This document shows, one piece after another, positions 43,190-52,534 of a stretch of DNA of 64,000 nt. The DNA is from Rhinopithecimicrobium faecis (GTDB lineage: Bacteria > Bacteroidota > Bacteroidia > Sphingobacteriales > Sphingobacteriaceae). The first letter of the stretch is position 1; each line of letters begins with the position of its first letter. The stretch spans positions 273,873 through 337,872 of the forward strand of contig JAGKSB010000002.1 of assembly GCA_017942165.1 (NCBI GenBank). The letters run 5' to 3'. A program made the translations under genes and the position numbers. Under the pieces are notes generated by a model. The model worked only from the letters and a program-made list of their open reading frames with translations, searched no databases and had not been told where the DNA came from.

Positions 43190-44755
43190 TTAATATTCGA
43201 TAGGAACATTTATTTCAAATGTGCTACCACGTTGCGGTACCCCTTTCAGACGTACGATATTACGCTTGGTATCTTTTAATGCCGCTTCGATTTCATCGAC
43301 ATTATTAACAGTATTACCATTTACTTCAGTGATTACTAAGCCTGTCTCAATACCGAAATATTCAAACACACCGCCACGTTCCACTTTTGTGACTACCACA
43401 CCGGAATTTATGCCTAACTCCTTTTTCTTCGCTGCAGAAGCAGGAACAAAGGAAGCGCCTAATTTATTATAGATCTCTGTTGCAGATTTACTTGAGCCTG
43501 CTTCTGCAGATTTCTTCACCGACTCCTCTCCTTTTAGGGTAATTTTTACGTCCTTCTCTTTCCCTTCACGCTTGAATGTAATAGCGACTTTATCACCAGG
43601 TCTTAGACGCGCAACACGCTCTTGTAGATCCGAAGAAGAACGGATTACCTTACCATCAATCTTACTGATCACATCTCCCGCTTTCAGGCCTGCAGCTTCC
43701 CCAGCCCCACCTTTAACGACATCTTGAACATAGAGGCCATTGGCATCAGAAAGCCCTTTTTCTTTCGCAAAAGCAGCATCAATCTCATTGAATGTCACGC
43801 CGATATATCCACGCTTAACATTTCCAAACTCTACGAAGTCGTCAACGATTTTCTTCACTAAATTCACCGGGATAGCAAAGCCATAGCCGGCATACACGCC
43901 TGTTGGCGAAGCAATCGCCGAGTTGATACCTATTAACTCGCCTTGCGCATTCACTAACGCACCCCCAGAATTCCCCTTGTTAATGACAGCATCCGTTTGG
44001 ATAAACGATTCAATAGCTGAATTTACAACAGGCTCTTGGCGCTGGCCATAGCCATATTGCTGTTGCTGCTGCTGTCTAGACTCTCCCAAGATTCCAATTT
44101 GACGACCTTTTGCAGAGATAATCCCTGCCGTCACGGTCGATTGAAGTCCCAGGGGATAGCCGACAGCTAATACCCACTCGCCGATATTCACTTGATCAGA
44201 GTTTCCTAATTTCACCACGGGAAGGCCACGTTGGGAGACCTTTAAAAGGGCTAAATCCGTATTAGGATCCTTTCCGATTACTTTCGCTTCAAAGGTCCGC
44301 TTATCCGTTAATACGACTTCAATCTTATCCGCATTCTCCACCACGTGATTATTTGTTACAATATAGCCGTCTTCAGTAATAATGACACCAGAACCAGAAG
44401 CCTGCTGTGGCTGAGCCTGCTGCTGTCTATTATTACGCCCCTGAGGCATCCCAAAGAATTCCTCGAACATATCGAATGGGGATCCCCCTTGTGCTGACTC
44501 TCTCCCTGCGTTCTTTGCCGTATAGGTGGTCTTAATATGTACGACACCTGCGGAAACCGACGCTGCGGCAGCCGTAAAATCAGGATTCCCCGTAGATGAT
44601 ATTAAAGCATCGGGGTTATTTGCAAAATATACTTTTTGTCTTTCTTCAAAAGACATGCTGTCTAATTTTTTATTTTCAATGACCTTATAACCCCCTAGTG
44701 CGACAGCTCCACCAAATACAGCGGTTAATAATGAGATACCAAGATTTTTATTCAT
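43190..44755 (-). CDS. degP: DegP/DegQ (HtrA) periplasmic serine protease
   Basis: Protein quality control in the periplasm. N-terminal helix (GISLLTAVFGGAVALGG) acts as anchor or signal. The trypsin-like domain carries the triad H137 (NNHVVEN), D167 (DPNTDLAL) and S263 (NKGNSGGAL). Two PDZ domains follow (about 300-395 and 420-521). Two glutamine-rich inserts stand out: near 107-118 and near 228-233 (Q6), the latter in the loop where DegP has its LA loop. 521 residues. Divergent from dapF. Confidence 0.94.
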   Translation of the reverse strand: MNKNLGISLLTAVFGGAVALGGYKVIENKKLDSMSFEERQKVYFANNPDALISSTGNPDFTAAAASVSAGVVHIKTTYTAKNAGRESAQGGSPFDMFEEFFGMPQGRNNRQQQAQPQQASGSGVIITEDGYIVTNNHVVENADKIEVVLTDKRTFEAKVIGKDPNTDLALLKVSQRGLPVVKLGNSDQVNIGEWVLAVGYPLGLQSTVTAGIISAKGRQIGILGESRQQQQQQYGYGQRQEPVVNSAIESFIQTDAVINKGNSGGALVNAQGELIGINSAIASPTGVYAGYGFAIPVNLVKKIVDDFVEFGNVKRGYIGVTFNEIDAAFAKEKGLSDANGLYVQDVVKGGAGEAAGLKAGDVISKIDGKVIRSSSDLQERVARLRPGDKVAITFKREGKEKDVKITLKGEESVKKSAEAGSSKSATEIYNKLGASFVPASAAKKKELGINSGVVVTKVERGGVFEYFGIETGLVITEVNGNTVNNVDEIEAALKDTKRNIVRLKGVPQRGSTFEINVPIEY

Positions 44756-44797
44756 AGCTTTTTAAAATTGCTGTTGTTAACTTTACATTGTATTATT

Positions 44798-44805
44798 CAA
44801 ATGTA
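44798..44805 (-). promoter_or_regulatory. -7 element for the DegP gene
   Basis: TACATTTG on the minus strand matches TAnnTTTG, 43 bp before the start. It is one arm of an imperfect inverted repeat TACATT...AATGTA (44784-44805). Confidence 0.35.
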
Positions 44806-44845
44806 GTACCATTCCCAAGCAAATGCTTTGTATTGACCGTTAAAA

Positions 44846-44923
44846 AATGTTAATTAGTTAATAATTTGAGTCCTATTTAACAAATGTTAACGTTAATTCG
44901 CTATTATGTAACGAGAATGTTAA
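44846..44923. repeat. Three direct repeats AATGTTAA
   Basis: Copies at 44846-44853, 44883-44890 and 44916-44923, spaced 37 and 33 bp, in the AT-rich divergent gap between the protease gene and dapF. Confidence 0.5.
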
Positions 44924-44951
44924 ATTCAACTATTAATTGTTAAAAATAAAC

Positions 44952-45725
44952 ATGAAATTTCAATTTTTCAAATATCAGGGTGCCGGAAATGATTTTATTA
45001 TCGTAGACAACAGAAAGCGTGATTTTGACGCTCATAATCAGGATCTTATCCAAAAGCTTTGTGACCGTAGGTTCGGAATTGGAGCCGATGGCTTTATGCT
45101 CTTACAGGATAAAGAAGGCTACGATTTTGAGATGGTTTATTACAATGCTGATGGTGCTGAAGGAAGTATGTGTGGCAATGGAGGCCGATGTATCGTAGCC
45201 TTTGCTAAAGATTTAAAAATCATTGAAAATAGCACTGTCTTTTTGGCAGTAGACGGCGTACATCATGCCGAAATTTCTGACAACGAGGTGAACCTGCAAA
45301 TGATTGATGTACATGACATTCAACGTGATGGGGAAGCCTTTGTACTCAACACCGGCTCCCCACATTATGTAGCTTTCAAGGATGAGCTGGCGAAAAGAAA
45401 CGTCTATCAGGAAGGCTACGACATCCGTAATAACGCGTCCTATAAAAAGGAAGGCATCAATGTGAATTTTATTCAGCCTGAAGAGCAAGGATATTTTGTA
45501 CGCACCTTTGAGCGCGGCGTTGAAGATGAAACATTAGCCTGTGGCACAGGAGCTACAGCCGCAGCCATGGCGGCGGCCATTCAGAGCGAGCTGCAGGGAG
45601 ATATAAAGATCCCTATTCGCGTCCTAGGTGGAAACTTAACAATCTCCTTCCACCGCGCAGGAAATAGCTTCACCAAGGTCTTTCTGCAAGGGCCTGCACA
45701 ATTTGTATTTACGGGAACGATATAA
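44952..45725 (+). CDS. dapF: Diaminopimelate epimerase
   Basis: Converts LL- to meso-diaminopimelate for lysine and peptidoglycan. The two catalytic cysteines are in GSMCGNGGRC and LACGTGATAAA. The start MKFQFFKYQGAGNDFIIVDN is the classic N-terminus; the frame extends five codons upstream to a TTG but the ATG at 44952 is chosen. 257 residues is normal. No strong terminator follows. Confidence 0.96.
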   Translation: MKFQFFKYQGAGNDFIIVDNRKRDFDAHNQDLIQKLCDRRFGIGADGFMLLQDKEGYDFEMVYYNADGAEGSMCGNGGRCIVAFAKDLKIIENSTVFLAVDGVHHAEISDNEVNLQMIDVHDIQRDGEAFVLNTGSPHYVAFKDELAKRNVYQEGYDIRNNASYKKEGINVNFIQPEEQGYFVRTFERGVEDETLACGTGATAAAMAAAIQSELQGDIKIPIRVLGGNLTISFHRAGNSFTKVFLQGPAQFVFTGTI

Positions 45726-45782
45726 AAGTCTTTAAGAGATGACATAAAAGTCCCTAAAAGGGCATTAAAAATGATTTTTAAG

Positions 45783-45813
45783 CATATTCTCTTGTCATAA
45801 TCGAGAGAATATG
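45783..45813. repeat. Inverted repeat before the SNF2 helicase gene
   Basis: Perfect 10-bp arms CATATTCTCT/AGAGAATATG around 11 bases, 41 bp before the start codon. No T run follows, so it is more likely an operator or leader hairpin than a terminator. Confidence 0.45.
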
Positions 45814-45853
45814 TATCTTAGTTATCCTTTTCGAAGGAGAAGCTACTATTTTG

Positions 45854-48742
45854 ATGAAGTATAAAAGTCAGTCACAACACCCGTACAAAATTGTTTACTC
45901 ACTTTGTGAGCACCCCTACTTAGGCTACTTAATAGAACCCCACGCGGTCCTACTAAATTCTAATGGAAGCTATTCGCTTCAATATAAACGGATCTTCACA
46001 AATACAGTAGATCAATTTTCTATTCACTTGGAAGAGACTGATTACAAAATCATTCGCATTCTGGATGAATTAGAACAGACGAACTTAATCAAAAAATATT
46101 ATAAGAAAGCGATACGTCCAGTAGACTTTTTTTCAAAAGCTTTTGACAAGAAATTGTACGATTTATTTCGTGAGAAAATAGATCAAAAGCTGCTAGAGGT
46201 GCTAACATTATTGAATGAAAAGGCCTTCTACGTAATGAGTAAAGATGGCTACCCAGCAGACCAAAAAATTACTATTGCCCCCAATCCGGCATCTATTCTC
46301 TTTCACTTTCGACGCTCGGAAGAGGAAACACGCTATTTTCCCACGATAAAATATGGGGACAGTCGCATTGAATTTATGTTTAAAAATGCGCAGGTAATCA
46401 TCAATAAACAGGCTTGGTTACTGCTGAATAATACGCTATACCATTTCGACCAAGCTGTAGAAGGAAAGAAGCTTAGCCCTTTTTTAAATAAGCGTTTTAT
46501 TTCTGTTGGTCGAAGTACGGAGTACAAGTACTTTGAAACTTTCGTCTGTGGGCTGATAGAAAAACATCATGTCTATGCCGAGGGCTTTGAGATTCAAACA
46601 CATCAGCATGATGCAAAGCCTATTCTGAAATTAGTTTATGTAGAAGAGGGAACCTCTCATTTACAGCTACACTTCAAGTATGGGCCTTATATCTTTGCCG
46701 CGGGCGCCGAGACAAAGGTCACCGTCCGCATGCATTACGATGAGCCTACAGATAGCTACACCTTCCACCGTATAAAGCGCTCCTTAGCCTGGGAAGAGGG
46801 GCAGCTACAGGCACTTACAGCATTGGATATCAGCCAAACGGCAAAGCTTTCCAATATTTTTCTTCCAGACAGCCATTATGGACAGCAGCCATCGGTATTT
46901 GAATGGCTTAACAATAAAGAAGAGCAGCTTGGAGCCTTAGGTTTTGAAATTGTTCAGGAAAATGTTCATAAGAAATTTTTCATCGGGAAATCATCCATAT
47001 CCATTTCTATTGAAGAGGATAACGACTGGTTTGACATTAAAGCTGAAGCACGATTCGGGCCATATATCATTCCCTTTATACAGCTGCGTAATCATATCTT
47101 AAATAATATTAAGGAATTTGTCCTTCCCAATGGGGAGGTAGCAATTATTCCTGAAGAATGGTTTGCGCAGTATAATCACCTCTTTCAATTCGCTCGAGAT
47201 AAGCATGACCTAAAGTTGAATAAGGTTCATATCGGCTTATTGAATGAGATTTCGGAACATACAGAATTACTATTTTCCCGAAAGCTTGAGAAATTAGCAG
47301 GCTTTGAGGAAATTGCCGATATTCCTGAACCCCTAAATTTTAAGGGTAGTCTTCGCCCCTACCAAAAGGCGGGATATAACTGGTTCAACTTCCTACAACA
47401 GTATAAATTTGGGGGATGTTTAGCGGATGACATGGGTTTAGGGAAGACGATTCAAACATTGGCTTTACTGCAGCAACAAAAGGAAAGTCAGCTTCCAGCA
47501 GATCCGCAGCTGACCTCACTCATTATATTACCGACCTCCTTAATATACAATTGGCAAAAAGAAGCCGAAAGGTTTGCCCCCGACTTGCGACTATTAATCC
47601 ATACTGGAAACAATAGACTCAGAGATTTAGCGCTATTTGCCAACTATGACTTAGTCATCACTACCTATGGTATTACAAGGATGGATGCGGACTTTTTAAG
47701 TAAATTCTACTTCAACTACATTATTCTCGACGAGAGTCAAAATATTAAAAATCCTACTTCAAAGTCTTTTAAAGCGATTAAAAATCTAAAGTCTAAACAT
47801 AAGCTTGCCCTCTCAGGTACGCCTGTAGAAAACTCCGTTTCCGATTTATGGTCACAAATGCATTTTGCAAATCCAGGCCTATTAGGGTCGTACAGCTATT
47901 TTCAGAAAGAATTTGTGCAGCCTATTGAAAAGAAGAAAGATGAGGATAAAGCCAAGCGCTTACAAGCGATTGTCAAGCCCTTTATATTACGTCGTACAAA
48001 GGATCAAGTGGCCAAGGAGCTTCCTCCAAAGACCGAGCAGGTTTTATACTGCGAAATGACGGAAGCGCAATCCGACCTCTATGAAACGGTGAAATCGGAA
48101 TATCGAAATGCTATTTTAGATGGCATCATTGAAGACAAGCCGAAGTCCACACAAATAGCCCTGCTTCAAGGGCTGACAAAGTTAAGGCAGCTTGCCAACC
48201 ACCCCAAAATGGTGGATAGCGACTATACCGGGCAATCGGGAAAATTTAATACCGTTATTGAAACGCTAGATGCTGTGCTGCAGCGCGGAAATAAAGTATT
48301 AATATTCTCGCAATTTGTGAAACAGCTAAGTTTATTCAGGGAGTTTTTTGATGCCCGAGGCACCAATTACGCCTACTTAGATGGGGGCACCAAGAATCGT
48401 GCTGAAGCAGTAGCTCAATTTCGAAAAGATGAGGATACCAAGTTATTCCTAATTTCAATTAAAGCCGGAGGTGTAGGCTTAAACTTAATCGAGGCGGACT
48501 ACGTCTTTATCTTAGATCCCTGGTGGAATCCTGCTGTAGAGCAGCAAGCCGTAGACCGCTCCCACCGTATTGGGCAGACGCGGAATGTATTTATCTATAA
48601 GTTTATTGCTAAAGATACTGTGGAAGAGAAAATATTAGCCATGCAGAATCGGAAACGATCTATCGCCAATAGCCTGATAACGACTGAGGAAAGCTTTATT
48701 AAATCGCTATCCCAAGATGACCTAAGAGAGTTGTTAGGTTAA
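45854..48742 (+). CDS. SNF2-family DNA-dependent ATPase/helicase
   Basis: 962 residues. The N-terminal half (about 1-490) is a long region without motifs I recognise. The SNF2 ATPase then has Walker A DDMGLGKTIQTLALL (about 530), LIILPTSLIYNW, the DExx box as LDESQNIKN, and LSGTPVENSVSDLW. The helicase C lobe has KVLIFSQFVKQL, ISIKAGGVGLNL and VDRSHRIGQ. Translocates on double-stranded DNA, remodelling protein complexes; the target is unknown. The ATG at 45854 is preferred to a TTG one codon upstream, with a purine-rich GAAGGAGAAG nearby. Confidence 0.93.
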   Translation: MKYKSQSQHPYKIVYSLCEHPYLGYLIEPHAVLLNSNGSYSLQYKRIFTNTVDQFSIHLEETDYKIIRILDELEQTNLIKKYYKKAIRPVDFFSKAFDKKLYDLFREKIDQKLLEVLTLLNEKAFYVMSKDGYPADQKITIAPNPASILFHFRRSEEETRYFPTIKYGDSRIEFMFKNAQVIINKQAWLLLNNTLYHFDQAVEGKKLSPFLNKRFISVGRSTEYKYFETFVCGLIEKHHVYAEGFEIQTHQHDAKPILKLVYVEEGTSHLQLHFKYGPYIFAAGAETKVTVRMHYDEPTDSYTFHRIKRSLAWEEGQLQALTALDISQTAKLSNIFLPDSHYGQQPSVFEWLNNKEEQLGALGFEIVQENVHKKFFIGKSSISISIEEDNDWFDIKAEARFGPYIIPFIQLRNHILNNIKEFVLPNGEVAIIPEEWFAQYNHLFQFARDKHDLKLNKVHIGLLNEISEHTELLFSRKLEKLAGFEEIADIPEPLNFKGSLRPYQKAGYNWFNFLQQYKFGGCLADDMGLGKTIQTLALLQQQKESQLPADPQLTSLIILPTSLIYNWQKEAERFAPDLRLLIHTGNNRLRDLALFANYDLVITTYGITRMDADFLSKFYFNYIILDESQNIKNPTSKSFKAIKNLKSKHKLALSGTPVENSVSDLWSQMHFANPGLLGSYSYFQKEFVQPIEKKKDEDKAKRLQAIVKPFILRRTKDQVAKELPPKTEQVLYCEMTEAQSDLYETVKSEYRNAILDGIIEDKPKSTQIALLQGLTKLRQLANHPKMVDSDYTGQSGKFNTVIETLDAVLQRGNKVLIFSQFVKQLSLFREFFDARGTNYAYLDGGTKNRAEAVAQFRKDEDTKLFLISIKAGGVGLNLIEADYVFILDPWWNPAVEQQAVDRSHRIGQTRNVFIYKFIAKDTVEEKILAMQNRKRSIANSLITTEESFIKSLSQDDLRELLG

Positions 48743-48767
48743 CAAATTACAGGCGACAACAAGGCAT

Positions 48768-48804
48768 AAAAATAGCGCTAACCCAATGGGTTAGCGCTAT
48801 TTTT
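48768..48804. terminator. Bidirectional terminator, SNF2 / gltX
   Basis: 18-bp near-perfect inverted repeat AAAAATAGCGCTAACCCA with its complement, T runs on both strands, between convergent genes. Confidence 0.92.
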
Positions 48805-48840
48805 ACAGGTATAAATACCCACTTATATAATCAGAAAGAC

Positions 48841-50364
48841 TTATGCTGTAAACGCCTTTAAGGCTAATTGCATACGGGCAATAACTTCTTGCTTTCCTAA
48901 TAGTTGAACGATCTGAAAGACATCAGGGCCAAATTTTCCGCCTACTAACATAATTCTAAATGGCATCATTAACTCGCCCATCTTCATACCAGACTCCTTA
49001 ATAGCTTCTTTAAAGAACGCCTCTAAGGTTGGAGCTTCCCAGGTATCAAATCCGTCAAAACTAATGCTCATAGCTTGGAAGAAAGCTGTTTTTTCTTCCG
49101 ACCACTTAGGCTTTACAGCATCCAAATCATACGATGCTGGACGTTGGAAGAAGAAGGACGCTTGCGCCCAGAAATCTGACACAAAAGTTAAGCGTTCCTT
49201 AACCGCTAATAACACTTCTTCAATCTGCGCATCCGAAGCATCATTTACTCCCTGCTCAGCTAATAGTTCTTTAACCTGTGGAAGCAATGATTGCGTAGAA
49301 GCGCCTTTTATCCACTCATGGTTAAACCATTTTGCTTTTTCAAAATCGAATTTCGCACCAGCTTTAGAAACTCTGGCGATGGAAAATTTCGCAATAAGCT
49401 CCTCTATAGAAAATAGCTCTTGCTCGGTGCCATCATTCCAGCCTAGTACCCCTAGCATATTTACAAAAGCTTCCGGTAAGAAGCCCATTTCACGGAATCC
49501 TTTTGTCAGGGTCTCTGAATTAGCATCCTTCCAATTCATCGCGTAAACAGGGAACCCTAAACGGTCACCATCACGCTTAGAAAGCTTACCGTTACCATCA
49601 GGTTTCAAAATTAGTGGAAGGTGCGCCCAGGCAGGCATTGCTGCTTCCCAGCCCAAATATTGCCATAGTAAGATATGGATAGGCGCTGAAGGCAACCACT
49701 CTTCACCACGGAAGATATGGGATATTTCCATCGCTTTATCATCGACGACAACTGCTAAGTGGTAAGTCGGCATACCATCGGCTTTTAAAAGCACCTTATC
49801 ATCAACTAAATTGGTATCAAAACTTACTTTACCACGAATTAAATCGGTAAAACTAACCGTTTCATCTGTCGGAACTTTTATACGGATGGTATAGGGATGA
49901 CCCGCAGAAAGCAACGCTTCTGTTTCCGCAGTGGAAAGCGATAAAGAGTTGCGCAGGTTCATTCTATTTTCATGACTGTAGCGGAAATTTGGCTGTGTTT
50001 GACGTTCGGCATCTAATTCTGCTGCCGTATCGAACGCATAGTAAGCGTAGCCAGCTTCGATTAATTGCTCCGCAAACTGTCGGTACGAAGGCTTCCGCTC
50101 CGATTGTCTGTAAGGGCCGAAAGCTCCCGGCTTATTCGGACTTTCATCGGGCTCCATACCACACCAAGCCAAACATTCTGTGATATACTCCTCAGCACCG
50201 GCCACAAAGCGTGTCTGATCAGTATCTTCGATACGTAGAATAAAATCGCCTTGATGCTGACGAGCAAATAAATAATTAAATAAAGCCGTACGAACGCCGC
50301 CTAAATGTAATCCTCCTGTGGGACTCGGTGCAAAACGCACTCTTACTTTTCTTTCCGAACTCAT
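48841..50364 (-). CDS. gltX: Glutamyl-tRNA synthetase
   Basis: Class I synthetase charging tRNA-Glu. HIGH-type motif in APSPTGGLHLGGVRT (about 11-25) and KMSKS-type KLSKRDGDRLGFP. The C-terminal helical anticodon-binding domain follows. 507 residues is normal for the bacterial discriminating type. It is divergent from the sensor kinase gene, and a -7 element lies only four bases before its start codon. Confidence 0.97.
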   Translation of the reverse strand: MSSERKVRVRFAPSPTGGLHLGGVRTALFNYLFARQHQGDFILRIEDTDQTRFVAGAEEYITECLAWCGMEPDESPNKPGAFGPYRQSERKPSYRQFAEQLIEAGYAYYAFDTAAELDAERQTQPNFRYSHENRMNLRNSLSLSTAETEALLSAGHPYTIRIKVPTDETVSFTDLIRGKVSFDTNLVDDKVLLKADGMPTYHLAVVVDDKAMEISHIFRGEEWLPSAPIHILLWQYLGWEAAMPAWAHLPLILKPDGNGKLSKRDGDRLGFPVYAMNWKDANSETLTKGFREMGFLPEAFVNMLGVLGWNDGTEQELFSIEELIAKFSIARVSKAGAKFDFEKAKWFNHEWIKGASTQSLLPQVKELLAEQGVNDASDAQIEEVLLAVKERLTFVSDFWAQASFFFQRPASYDLDAVKPKWSEEKTAFFQAMSISFDGFDTWEAPTLEAFFKEAIKESGMKMGELMMPFRIMLVGGKFGPDVFQIVQLLGKQEVIARMQLALKAFTA

Positions 50365-50368
50365 ATTA

Positions 50369-50376
50369 CAAAATTA
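50369..50376 (-). promoter_or_regulatory. -7 element directly before gltX
   Basis: TAATTTTG on the minus strand matches TAnnTTTG with four bases between it and the ATG, the same spacing as at glnS. Confidence 0.4.
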
Positions 50377-50477
50377 TACATTTTTTTGATTTCATGACAG
50401 TATTCTACTGATTACATGATGAAATGGTAAAAACTACTTGAAAATACTTAATTTGCAGTCAGCATATAGCATAATCC

Positions 50478-51701
50478 ATGAATCCATATAGTAAGAATAA
50501 ACAATTTTGGAAAGTTACACTCCTAATTTTCGCCACCTTTATTACAGGAGCTTCCTTGATATATACGAACTTTTTAGTGCGCAACTTATCCAAGTCGGAG
50601 CGTACAAAAGCGGAGGTCTGGGCGATGAGCACAAAGAGTATTATGACGATGCCGGACGTAGATGATGAGTTTATCACCTTTATCTATACCGTTCGGGATA
50701 GTTTAGTGACACCCGCCATTATAACCGATCAAAAAGATGAAATTATCTTTTGGCGTGATTTAGATTCTACGAAAACAAATATTAAGCCAACGGCAGACAC
50801 CCCTAGTAAGCTCAATTACGACCCGAGCTATTTCAAAAATGAGCTTAAGAAGATGAAGAAAAGCCATCCTCCAATCGTCTTAAATCTCAGTAATGGCGAA
50901 CAATGGCATGTGTTCTACAACGACTCCATGCTCTTAACGCAGCTTCGTATCTTCCCGTATGTACAGCTCTCCTTAATTGCCGTATTCTTACTTATTGCCT
51001 ATTCTGTATTTAGCTCCATTAAGAAGTCAGAGCAGAACTTAGTTTGGGTAGGTATGGCGAAAGAAGCCGCGCATCAGCTGGGAACGCCAATTTCCTCGTT
51101 AATGGGCTGGTTGGAATTATTGCGTATGCGCTTAGGGGATGAGAATGATAGTACGCTTTTAGAGATGGAGAATGATATTAAGCGCTTGGAGATTGTCGCC
51201 GATAGATTTTCTAAAATTGGCTCTAAACCATCACTGCAGAATTACAATGTCTATCAGGTTATTGAGGCCTTTATACAGTATTTTGAGGTGCGCACATCCA
51301 ATAAAATAAAATTTATACTCCAAGGTGACAAGCAGATTGATGCCAAATTAAATGTGCCACTCTTTGATTGGATTATTGAAAATTTATTGAAAAATGCGGT
51401 AAACGCCATTGGATCAGAAGGTAAAATAACCGTTAACATCTCCGAGAACATTGCAAAAGAGGAAATTTTTATTGATATTAGTGATACCGGAAAAGGTATT
51501 CCTAAATCTAATTTTGAGACTGTTTTTCAACCAGGATTTACAACGCGGAAACGTGGATGGGGCTTAGGCTTAAGTTTGACCAAAAGAATGGTGGACTACC
51601 ACCAAGGTCATATTTTTGTGAAAGAGTCTGAAATTGGTAAAGGAACAACATTTAGAATCGTATTAAAAAGTAATCTCATTTATGAACCCACTAAAATCTG
51701 A
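50478..51701 (+). CDS. Membrane sensor histidine kinase
   Basis: 407 residues. Two membrane segments (about 13-33 and 160-180) flank a short external domain. The HisKA box has the phospho-acceptor H199 in KEAAHQLGTPISSLMGWLEL. The ATPase has the N box ENLLKNAVNAI, the G1 box DTGKGIP and the G2 box GWGLGLSLT. No response regulator gene is adjacent, so it is an orphan kinase. Its last 20 bp overlap the DinB-family gene. The signal sensed is unknown. Confidence 0.9.
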   Translation: MNPYSKNKQFWKVTLLIFATFITGASLIYTNFLVRNLSKSERTKAEVWAMSTKSIMTMPDVDDEFITFIYTVRDSLVTPAIITDQKDEIIFWRDLDSTKTNIKPTADTPSKLNYDPSYFKNELKKMKKSHPPIVLNLSNGEQWHVFYNDSMLLTQLRIFPYVQLSLIAVFLLIAYSVFSSIKKSEQNLVWVGMAKEAAHQLGTPISSLMGWLELLRMRLGDENDSTLLEMENDIKRLEIVADRFSKIGSKPSLQNYNVYQVIEAFIQYFEVRTSNKIKFILQGDKQIDAKLNVPLFDWIIENLLKNAVNAIGSEGKITVNISENIAKEEIFIDISDTGKGIPKSNFETVFQPGFTTRKRGWGLGLSLTKRMVDYHQGHIFVKESEIGKGTTFRIVLKSNLIYEPTKI

Positions 51702-52230
51702 TGAATATCCAGCAGTATATACAGCTTATATTGAAACTGTCGTTGGGGATGTAATGGACAATCTCGCGGAGCAGGTCCTATCTTTCCCTGCCTTTTTGGA
51801 CAGTATCTCCGAAGATATGGGTGACTATACGTATGCCGAGGGCAAATGGACCATTAAAGAAGTCTTAGGACATATCCTAGATACCGAACGTATCATGGCT
51901 TACCGCGCTCTACGCTTTGCACGCAATGACATGAAAGAATTGCATGGATTTGATCAGGAGAACTTTGTGATCTATGCGCGACATAATGAGCGTAGTATCG
52001 CCAGCTTCAAAGCGGAATTTATCTTCCTTCGAAAAGCTAATTTAGCCTTCTTTGAGCATCTTTCAGAAGCAGAGCTCGATCGCCGTGGCATGGCCTCCGA
52101 GCGTCTATTATCGGTGCATGCCCTATTATATATTATAGCAGGACATTTGAATCACCATCGGTTAATCCTACAAGAACGCTATCTAAACACCAATACCATT
52201 AATGATTTGGTTTCAGAATTGCAGCATTAA
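51682..52230 (+). CDS. DinB-family (DUF664-like) protein
   Basis: 182-residue four-helix-bundle protein of the DinB/YfiT type. Three histidines that usually bind metal are visible in VLGHILDTER and GHLNHHRLILQERY. Members include thiol transferases; this one's substrate is unknown. It overlaps the end of the kinase gene by 20 bp and is therefore co-transcribed with it. Followed by an imperfect hairpin with a weak T run. Confidence 0.87.
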   Translation: MNPLKSDEYPAVYTAYIETVVGDVMDNLAEQVLSFPAFLDSISEDMGDYTYAEGKWTIKEVLGHILDTERIMAYRALRFARNDMKELHGFDQENFVIYARHNERSIASFKAEFIFLRKANLAFFEHLSEAELDRRGMASERLLSVHALLYIIAGHLNHHRLILQERYLNTNTINDLVSELQH

Positions 52231-52248
52231 GAAATTCAAAATACACAT

Positions 52249-52286
52249 CCTCCCCCGAGCGATTAGGACGGGTAATAGGAGGTAGT
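52249..52286 (+). terminator. Imperfect hairpin after the DinB gene
   Basis: CCTCC...GGAGG with an inner CCCG/CGGG pair, then TAGTTTTCTT. A weak terminator at best. Confidence 0.35.
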
Positions 52287-52319
52287 TTTCTTATTCTATA
52301 AATTGTTACAAAACATTTT

Positions 52320-52423
52320 AAATACAAGGTTGTCTTAGTAATACATAACCATTTTAATGGTTTTATGATACGGTTTAGGTTTTAGAGCAACTCTTATCCC
52401 AATAGAGTTGCTCTATTTATTTT
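52320..52423 (+). ncRNA. Candidate small RNA or leader in the 304-bp gap before the sugar transporter
   Basis: The gap 52231-52534 has no gene. It holds a hairpin AACCATT/AATGGTT (52347-52362), then a strong terminator-like hairpin. The two together look like a short structured RNA, or the end of the DinB transcript. No good promoter is visible, so this stays tentative. Confidence 0.25.
52384..52423 (+). terminator. Hairpin with T-rich tail
   Basis: 11-bp stem AGAGCAACTCT/AGAGTTGCTCT, loop of nine bases, followed by ATTTATTTT. Confidence 0.6.
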
Positions 52424-52534
52424 CGTAACAAATATATAATTTACTCAAAATAGCCACTATTTTATTTTCAATTCTTAATAAATTTAATTAGTCTTGTATC
52501 TTAAATCAACTCTATTAATTTATTAACCCGAATC

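Noticed and set aside
49064..49546. 160-residue open frame on the plus strand inside gltX
   Set aside because: Fully antisense to a clear aminoacyl-tRNA synthetase gene; composition is a shadow of its codons.
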